Shown here in pieces: positions 57,001 through 64,000 of a DNA stretch of 64,000 nt. The notes beneath the pieces are model-generated. The model did no database searches and was not told the origin of the DNA. It saw only the letters and a list, made by a program, of their open reading frames with translations. Source of the DNA: Tetrapyrgos nigripes. Its lineage: Eukaryota > Basidiomycota > Agaricomycetes > Agaricales > Campanellaceae. Made by a program: the position numbers and the translations under genes. The stretch covers positions 45,467 through 109,466 of the forward strand of contig JAACJM010000268.1 in the NCBI GenBank assembly GCA_013368315.1, read 5' to 3'. Each line of letters begins with the position of its first letter. Position 1 is the stretch's first letter.

Positions 57001-60000
57001 TATTGATCTACGGGAGTATCCTGACAGATGTATCGCTTATCGGTTGACCAACTCTTCGACCTGGTTGAAGTGTTTGTCCTTGGTTACAAATGTCACGGTG
57101 CACTGACTATTCTGCGCAGGCACCCACTCTTCGACCAGGTCGAAATGTTTGTCTGCTTAGTGTTAGGGAACCCTCCTTAGGTTGAGAATACACTGAGTCT
57201 GCGACCAAGTCAATATACCAGAGACGTGCATCCTTTGACCTGGTTGAAATACTCTGCTGTGTTCTAGTTGGCACAGGTACCAATGTCACTTTAGTCAATG
57301 ACTCATTGACTCACTCTTCGACCTGGTCGAAATCTTGTCTCTGTGTATGTAACAGCAATGTCACTTTAGCTCAATGACTCATTGACTCGCTCTTTGACTC
57401 TTCGACCTGGTCGAAGAGTAATATTGTCAAGACAATAAGTGCTGCAACCTGTATAGCTATGTCGGCTGACTCTGGAAAGCATACTCTCACAGTGCTACCC
57501 AGTCTGGAGATCATGCATTCTTCGACCAGGTCGTAGTGCATGTTAAGTCTCCCATCTTGTGTGAAATACCTGGTTATAGACCTTTGAGAGAAAGTCATTC
57601 ACTGACAATTCCCGAGATCACAGATCCTTCGACCAGGTCGTAATGTGTGTCTCACCTCAACTCTGGCAATTTCAGCAATCATTGCTTCGAGTCTTCATAG
57701 CGCATATCTTCTAAATTATCCCTCATCCACTTGACCAAGTCAGTCATAGACATCTGGATATGTTGTAACCTGTGTAACGGCTTGCTGTGTTCTACAGTTG
57801 GCACACCAATGTCACTTTAGCTCAATGACTCACTGACTCACTCTTCGACCGGGTCGAAATCTTGTCTCTGCATATGTAACCACAATGTCACCCTAGCTCA
57901 ATGACTCACCGACTCACTTTTTGACTCTACGACCTGGTCGAGGAATAATATCGTCATGCGATCAACTCAGTCTTAACTTTGGTGAGACGTCAACTATCTA
58001 CGGCACCCACTCTTCGACCGGGTCGAAATCTTGTCTCTGCATATGTAACCACAATGTCACCCTAGCTCAATGACTCACCGACTCACTTTTTGACTCTATG
58101 ACCTGGTCGAGGAATAATATCGTCATGCGATCAACTCAGTCTTAACTTTGCGAGACATCAACGATCTACGGCACCCACTCTTCGACCAGATCAAAATGTT
58201 TGTCTGCTCTGCTCTCAACCCCAAACGCAAATAGCTTTCTGGGTAAAAGTAATAGGGTCACCCATATTGATCTACAGGAGTATCGAGACAGATATATCGC
58301 TTATCGGTTGACCAACTCTTCGACCTGGTCGAAGTGTTTGTCTGTAAGAAATGTCACGACACACTGACTATTCTGTGCAGGCACCCACTCTTCGACCAGG
58401 TCGAAATGTTTGTCTTCTCTTAAACCCTCCTCAACCCTGATGGCTTTCTAGGTTAAAAGTAATAGGGTCACCTATATTGATCTACGGGAGTATCAAGACA
58501 GATATATCATTCATCGGTTGTCGAGTGTTTGTCCTTGGTAAGAAATGTCACAGCGCACTGACTATTCCGTGCAGGCACACACTCTTCGACCAGGTCGAAA
58601 TGTTTGTCTGCTCTGCTCTCAACCCTAAACGCAAATGGCTTTCTGGGTAAAAGTAATAGGTCACCAATATTGATCTACGGAGTATCCTGACAGATGTATC
58701 ACTTATCGGTTGACCAACTCTTCGACCTGGTCGAAGTGTTTGTCCTTGGTTACAAATGTCACGGTGCACTGAACTATTCTGCGCAGGCACCCACTCTTCG
58801 ACCAGGTCGAAATACTCTGCTGTGTTCTAGTTGGCACAGGTACCAATGTCACTTTAGTCAATGACTCATTGACTCACTCTTCGACCCGGTCGAAATCTTG
58901 TCTCTGTGTATGTAACAGCAATGTCACTTTAGCTCAATGACTCATTGACTCGCTCTTTGACTCGTTGACCTGGTCGAAGAGTAATATTGTCAAGACAATA
59001 AGTGCTGCAACCTGTATAGCTATGTCGGCTGACTCTGGAAAGCATACTCTCACAGTGCTACCCAGTCTGGAGATCATGCATTCTTCGACCAGGTCATAGT
59101 GCATGTTAAGTCTCCCATCTTGTGCGAAATACCTGGTTGTAGACCTTTGAGAGAAAGTCATTCACTGACAATTCCCGAGATCACAGATCCTTCGACCAGG
59201 TCGTAATGTGTGTCTCACCTCAACTCTGGCAATTTCAGCAATCATTCCTTCGAGTCTTCATAGCACATATCTTCTAAATTATCCTTCATCCACTTGACCA
59301 AGTCAGTCATAGACATCTGTATGTGTTGTAACCTGTATAGCTATACCCGCTGACTCTGTAAAGCCTCCAAACCCTGCTCTCAACCTCAACCCTCCTTTTA
59401 ATCTAGAACTCAACATGTCTGTGACTTATGTATATGCATTGCATGCTTCGACCAGGTCGTAGCCATGAAGAGTCCCACCACATTGATATATCGGAGTATC
59501 ACCTGCGACCTGTATAGCTATATGAGTGGAATAGTACAGTTTTATAGGCTACATAAGTATTCCCTAGAATTTGACTGTGTAATACACTGTGTTCTAGCCA
59601 TTCTGGCGATTGCATTCTTCAACCCGGTCGTAGAGCTTTGAGAGACACTGAATACTCCCAAGATTAATATGTTATAACTCTTATGGGAGTATACGGCTCA
59701 TTGGTTGATCAACTCTTCGACCTGGTCGAAGTGTTTGTCAGATACCAAGGCCATTTTGGTTGGAAATATCATGCTGCACCCATGCAGGCACCCACTCTTC
59801 GACCAGGTTGGAATGTTGGCTCACTGACATACTCTTCTATACTTTTCGGTGTGTCAATCCCAATCTACTGACAACCCATGCATTCAACCGGTCGTAGAGA
59901 TCTATATATGTTGCAATTGGTATTGCTATAGGGGCCAGGTTCACACTCTTCTTCGACCAGGTCTCAGACCTTTGAGAGACATGCCATATGATCATTCAAC

Positions 60001-60205
60001 CTGCACGTCACCTCTATCACCTCTACCTCTGCTCCATCTTCCATGCTGGCAGCCCGAATGCATTCGACCAGGTTGTAGACCAGTATAGCTATATGGGCTG
60101 AAGAGTACAGTTTTATAGGCTACATAAGTATTCTCAGGAATTTGACTGTGTGACACCCTGTGTTCTAACCACTCTGGCGAGCACATTCTTCGACCAGGTC
60201 ATAGA
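54072..60205. repeat. Array of ~60 near-palindromes TTCGACCAGGTCGAA, ~100 bp apart
   Basis: The 15-base motif TTCGACC(A/T/G)GGTCGAA is its own reverse complement around a variable centre. Clear copies start at about 54194, 54510, 54986, 55254, 55668, 55963, 56260, 56362, 56536, 56846, 57128, 57315, 57399, 57627, 57842, 58318, 58390, 58579, 58719, 58796, 58966, 59191, 59447, 59717 and 59798. Weaker variants (TTCGACCAAGTCGTAA, TTCGACCACACCGTAG) fill the gaps. Spacing is mostly 70-130 bases and flanking sequence varies, so the motif is better conserved than its spacers in the unamplified parts. No gene is supported. Confidence 0.88.
56294..59338. repeat. Tandem duplication of ~1.5-kb blocks within the array
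   Basis: TAACGGCTTGCTGTGTTCTA opens a block at 56294 and again at 57776 (offset 1482). Further in, TGTCAAGACAATAAGTGCTG at about 57426 and 58987 (offset about 1561) starts a match of about 330 bases. A smaller repeat lies within each block (GACTCACTCTTCGACCGGGT at 56354 and 57834; CACTCTTCGACCGGGTCGAA at 56531 and 58007). Confidence 0.85.
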
Positions 60206-60269
60206 CATTTTTGTGACACACCATTCAATATCCATGCATTCGCTGAAGATTCCAAAGACCAGAGGCACA

Positions 60270-60740
60270 CACCCTTCAACAAACCCTCTATCTTCCTAAC
60301 CCCTGCCTCCATCTTCCCAACTGCTCTCAACCCTGGAGCACAACCTCAACTCTGCCTCAACCCTGCCTCAACCAACCCTGTCTCCACTCTGCCTCAACTC
60401 TGCCTCAACTCTTCTCTCAACTCTGCTCACAACTCTGCTCTCAACCCTGCCTCAATCGCTTGTCCTGCCTCAACTCTGCCTCAACCCTGCTCCAAAGCCT
60501 GCACTGAACCCTGCTCTCAACCCTGCCTCAACCCTGCCTCAGCCCTGTTCTCAATCCTGCTCTCAACCCTGCTCAAACCTGCTCTCAACCCTGCCCTCAA
60601 CCCTGACTCAAACCTGCTCCCAACCCTGCCTCAAACCTGCTCTCAACCCTGCCCTCCCTCAACCCTGCCCCAACCCTGGCTGCCAACCCTAGGCTAAAAA
60701 CCCTACCCAACCCTGGGACCCCCCTAGTAACCCTAACATT
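60270..60740. repeat. CCCTGCCTCAA-type low-complexity repeat
   Basis: CAACCCTGCCT, CAACTCTGCCT and CAACCCTGCTCT words run continuously and end in CCCTAGTAACCCTAAC. Similar to 44985-45182. No gene. Confidence 0.85.
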
Positions 60741-60743
60741 ACG

Positions 60744-61440
60744 AAATCCGGTCACGTGGCGCCTACCCCTAATCGGGTCGGTAGTAAGTCCATGTCCGCG
60801 GTCACGTGACTTGCCTTCGGGCCGGTACGTGCCGGGGACGCGGTGTACAGTCGGCCCGGTCCATACCGGACACCGGTTTGATCCGAGGGCACGTGATTTT
60901 CCGTGTCCCGGCCATCGGTCAGGGGCTTGATGTCGGGTACCTTCGGGTGCCTGGCGGATAGCTTCCGAGCCAATCGGCGATCTCGGCGACTGCGGATACC
61001 ACTACGGTGGTTCTTCCGTGGGAGTCGGGCTCGGTTAAATCTTGTAATGATTACCCGTTTGTATTAGCGTGAGAGTCCGTCGGTCGACACTCTATTGCTA
61101 ACCACTTTAGGATTGTATTGGTGCGACTCCGTCGCACCCGATCGTCACCCTGGGCCTACGGTCTAGACTGAGAGCTTATGGCCATTGGCTACTCAAGTCC
61201 GAGGTCCCCAGATGGTGCGTCATCAACATTCAGTTTTCTTACTAACGACTCCCAGGTACCTCCACGGTTCGTCGGAGTCGCCAGCGAAAGTACTCTAACA
61301 TAACGGATCTGAAGAGTATAAATACGAAACGGTAATTGGCCTGGAACCACAGAAACTGGTTCCCCGTTATCCAGTTACATACTTTCGCAACCCTCTACAG
61401 CCCTTTCTTACACTCTCGCACCTTCGGCGCTCGAGTGGAC
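60744..61440 (+). promoter_or_regulatory. GC-rich LTR-like promoter block with three CACGTG sites
   Basis: GGTCACGTGG (about 60752), GGTCACGTGAC (about 60800) and GCACGTGAT (about 60889) lie in a GC-rich block, then a TATA-like GTATAAATAC near 61317 and a C/T-rich leader. The block sits between ACCCCCCTAGTAACCCTAAC and ACCCCCCTAACCCTAAG. This looks like a solo LTR of another gypsy-type element, but I find no clean TG...CA ends or duplication. A host promoter is the alternative. Confidence 0.4.
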
Positions 61441-61481
61441 GACCCCCCTAACCCTAAGACATATGACGGTGAACCGCAACG

Positions 61482-62117
61482 TCAGTGCCTGGAGGTGTGG
61501 TTGGTGTAGTTGACTCGGCATGAGAACTTAGACAAAATGAGTCTGGTCATCAGCTGGGTGACTGAAACATACAGAAAGAAGGACTTACTGGAAGACCAGC
61601 CTGTCCCTTGGATTAAGAGTCCTCCTGAATGTAATTTGGCCACTGGTTGGCGCATCCTTGGATAAAGCCACTGCGGTTCTGCGATATTGGTGAGCAGAGA
61701 GAAGCATGAATACATAAAGTAGAAGCGTACCTGGGATACCGAAATTGCCAGACCATGGAATACTAACCAAGTCAACCTTCCTCCAAATCTCAGGCCGCCC
61801 GAGTTTGCACCATAATTCCTTCAGGACATGTTTGTTGAGAGTTGCTTTTGGAGGCTGACCATCGGAGGACGGTAGGACGTCAAGAAGATAGAGATAGCGT
61901 GGCGAACCATCTTGCGCTTGTAATTCGAGAATCAAACTGTCGACCCCCGAGCCGCCCAGGACCGACGAAAGGCATAAGCAGGGTCGCGTACACAGGTTCT
62001 TTCCACGAAGTCATCTCCAAGGTAGTGTCGGGCAAGCTTGTCGAGCTGATCTAAAGTAAGAACCATGCAAAAAAGGAAGGGTTTCGCGTCGGATTGAGAG
62101 AGTTGCGATGTAGTCAT
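61482..62117 (-). CDS. Unrecognised two- or three-exon gene
   Basis: Starts MTTSQLSQSDAKPFLFCMVL at 62117 and reads to YLGDDFVERTCVRDP. The next frame, from about 61945, reads LILELQAQDGSPRYLYLLDV and KELWCKLGRPEIWRKVDLVS. A short intron (about 61734-61682, GTACGC...TCGCAG) leads to ALSKDAPTSGQITFRRTLNP RDRLVFQ near 61600. The frame change around 61940 needs an intron or is a frameshift. No family recognised. Divergent from the plus gene that follows. Confidence 0.45.
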
Positions 62118-62344
62118 GGTTCAAGAGTCGAACATCACGTGGTAAGATGACGTTACAATGATGCGAACGCGTGTCCGACAACGCATGTCAGTTGCGTGTC
62201 AGTGTTACTCCTGGACCTCCTCCTCTTTTAGAGTCCCCTTTGAAAAGAATGCACATCCCAAGCATCAGCGCGAGTTTGAAAAAATTCGCACAAGAAATAA
62301 GAGTAAGTTTTGTCTCGTCAATGATGAAAGCTACTTGATGTTGA

Positions 62345-63193
62345 CTTGATAATTCGAAGGACATTGTTGATGGCGAAGTCGGAACAAAATTTGAGTCCCT
62401 TCGCGCTGTGAGCGAACGAATGGACAATTTCGCTGAAGAGGTATGATCTAGATTGTTCCTTCTTGTCCTGGAATTTTAACCCCATGAACAGACCATACAT
62501 GAACCAGAACCGCTCAGTGAAAAAACTATGGAGCGAGTACATCAAGCCCGATACGACCCAGAACATGGTCGATTCTATGAGAGCGAAGCTGACGCTGTTG
62601 TGAACATGTTTCTGACAGAACATCTTCCTTCTTATCTGGGTTTTACCACAGGCCCTCAGTGGTCTCTTAGGTCTTTAACGGAGAACAAAGAGGCTATGAA
62701 GATTATGGAGGATTGGTCTATAAAGGGCCAACAGGTTGACCTGGACGACTCATTTGGACTCCCTGACAGTGCTCTGCTACCCTCACTTGAAGCGTTTGAA
62801 CTGGGCATCGGGTTGACGAGCACTCCACCTCGCCCTCGCCCAGTCTCTACTGCTGGTCTATTTGGGCCTTCTGGACTGCCGTGTCCCCCTTTTCTTCACT
62901 CGGAATCCCCTGACATCTCTCCTAATCCCTACAAACCTTTAGACCAATCCATCAACTGGAGGAACGCGATGCCCCAATCTAGTACTATCCCTAATTCACC
63001 AGGACAAGTTGTCAAGGGCCTTCCTGTGGGCGACTCACCATCTTCCCTCAGAGAGCTTGGAATTACGAGGCCTCTTAAAGGCCGAGTTAACTTAGGTCGA
63101 CTTTTGCTATCTTCCCACGCCTGCAGATTTCTATTGCGGTCTCTAAGACAACCGAATTGCCTAGACTCGGTCTGGACCGGGTCCAAGGACTAA
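62345..63193 (+). CDS. Unrecognised gene with proline-rich C-terminal half
   Basis: An exon ending VGTKFESLRAVSERMDNFAEE (about 62440) joins, over an intron of about 49 bases (GTATGA...GAACAG), to TIHEPEPLSEKTMERVHQAR. It continues with VNMFLTEHLPSYLGF, NKEAMKIMEDWSIKGQQVDL, a Pro/Ser-rich region (STPPRPRPVSTAGLFGPSGL) and a basic C-terminus ending at 63193. No known domain seen. The start is unresolved; an upstream exon may lie at 62158-62310. The Pro/Ser part looks disordered. Likely host gene. Confidence 0.45.
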
Positions 63194-64000
63194 TGACGCT
63201 GACTTGAACCATGACGTCATGTCTTGTTTCTCCAATATCCCATCCCTCAAGCTTGCCTTCGTCTCGAGTACAGATTTAGAACCCTCCAACAAAATCAGCT
63301 CTCTGTTTTTGCTCTCTTACGTACTTCAAGCAACAGGATTCAGCAGGTGGATGTCAATGTCAAGCCCAGCAAACGAGGATTGTAAAGAGGGAGAAGAGGG
63401 TCAATATTTAATCCAATTGTTCTCCGGAAAGTGCGTTGACCTTGGATACTACATTGTTTTCCTTTCGCTAGCGTCTTGCTTATAATGATTGATATATTTG
63501 TCATTCTTGGCTGGTCTATCATTGCTGAAAATCTGCTAACACAGAGCTGGAGAATATGATACACGACCGGTACCCTTTTCAAATTCTTGGCATAACTATG
63601 GTTTGCTATTGCCGGTCTCCTACAATACCGACAACCGAAGGATCAGTCTAGAACCCGTCCTCACATGATACGTCCTGGATGTCGTCACCAAGTACCACCC
63701 TCCCCCTTCTTCGCTTCTTCGCTCCCACTTCCACCTATGCCTCCTCCTCCATAGTGCGCAATTTCGTTCAGGCTATCGTTCTTAATCACCAACATCACCC
63801 AAAATTGCACCCCCATCAACAGCCGACTACAAGGCGTGTATGCGCAGGCCCATTCGCTGGTAGGAAAGAACAGGATACTAAAGGCCATACATGCTGCTTG
63901 CCAGTGCGTGCTTTCTTTCACTCAGGATAGGGTTAACACTGACACTTAATTTCAGCTTATCACATTCGAAGTTGACATTGTTCATTCGGATAGTATGCTC
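63194..64000. other. No supported gene to the window edge
   Basis: Two frames of about 80-95 codons (63204-63485 and 63679-63930) lack recognisable motifs. 63679-63930 could be the first exon of a gene running off the window. Confidence 0.35.

Noticed and set aside
54072..60205. CRISPR array
   Set aside because: The repeat is short, degenerate and irregularly spaced, the genome is eukaryotic, and there are no cas genes.

Overview
The window is fungal, almost certainly from an Agaricomycete (mushroom-forming basidiomycete). Genes carry many short introns of about 45-70 bases with GTRNGT donors. Several proteins belong to families I know only from Agaricomycetes: Plavaka transposase, DUF6532-like, DUF6534, and a GGHLVLW-type dioxygenase-like family. 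The species cannot be named. All family names come from motif recognition by eye, not from a search.

Most of the sequence is nested mobile DNA. At 26-3610 lies a decayed multi-exon element gene ending in a PHD finger. A tRNA-headed SINE candidate (about 3955-4117) and a hAT-type MITE with a perfect 8-bp target duplication (4559-5274) follow. At 7114-9560 a 2.4-kb foldback element with arms of about 917 bases sits inside an older reading frame, next to a remnant of a TET/JBP-like dioxygenase family gene (9779-10393). From 10848 to 26351 a minus-strand transposase-like gene is split by a complete 11.4-kb Ty3/gypsy retrotransposon (11700-23146; identical-looking 212-bp LTRs, TSD CTTGT). Its gag-pro and pol frames are separated only by one in-frame stop in the readthrough context TGA-CTAG. 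It carries an accessory gene after pol, itself interrupted by a 1.65-kb TIR insertion.

From 26.3 to 34 kb come dispersed repeat copies related to the 5' end of the split transposase gene, a 4-unit tandem repeat of about 180 bp, and a MULE-like element (31721-33443, 9-bp TSD) with a hAT element nested in it (31910-32795, 8-bp TSD). At 34.1-41.0 kb is a Plavaka (CMC/CACTA-related) transposon with two divergent genes: a DUF6532-like protein (minus) and the transposase (plus), sharing a 175-base promoter gap.

Likely host genes are a DUF6534 multi-pass membrane protein (41538-43353), a small membrane protein (about 49144-50341), and a divergent pair near 61.5-63.2 kb; several weaker gene pieces lie between 45 and 48 kb. 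From 53.1 to 60.7 kb the DNA is repetitive: a 151-bp tandem repeat, then about 6 kb holding roughly 60 copies of a near-palindrome, TTCGACCAGGTCGAA, spaced about 100 bases apart and partly amplified as 1.5-kb tandem blocks, then CCCTGCCTCAA-type low-complexity DNA and a GC-rich LTR-like promoter block.
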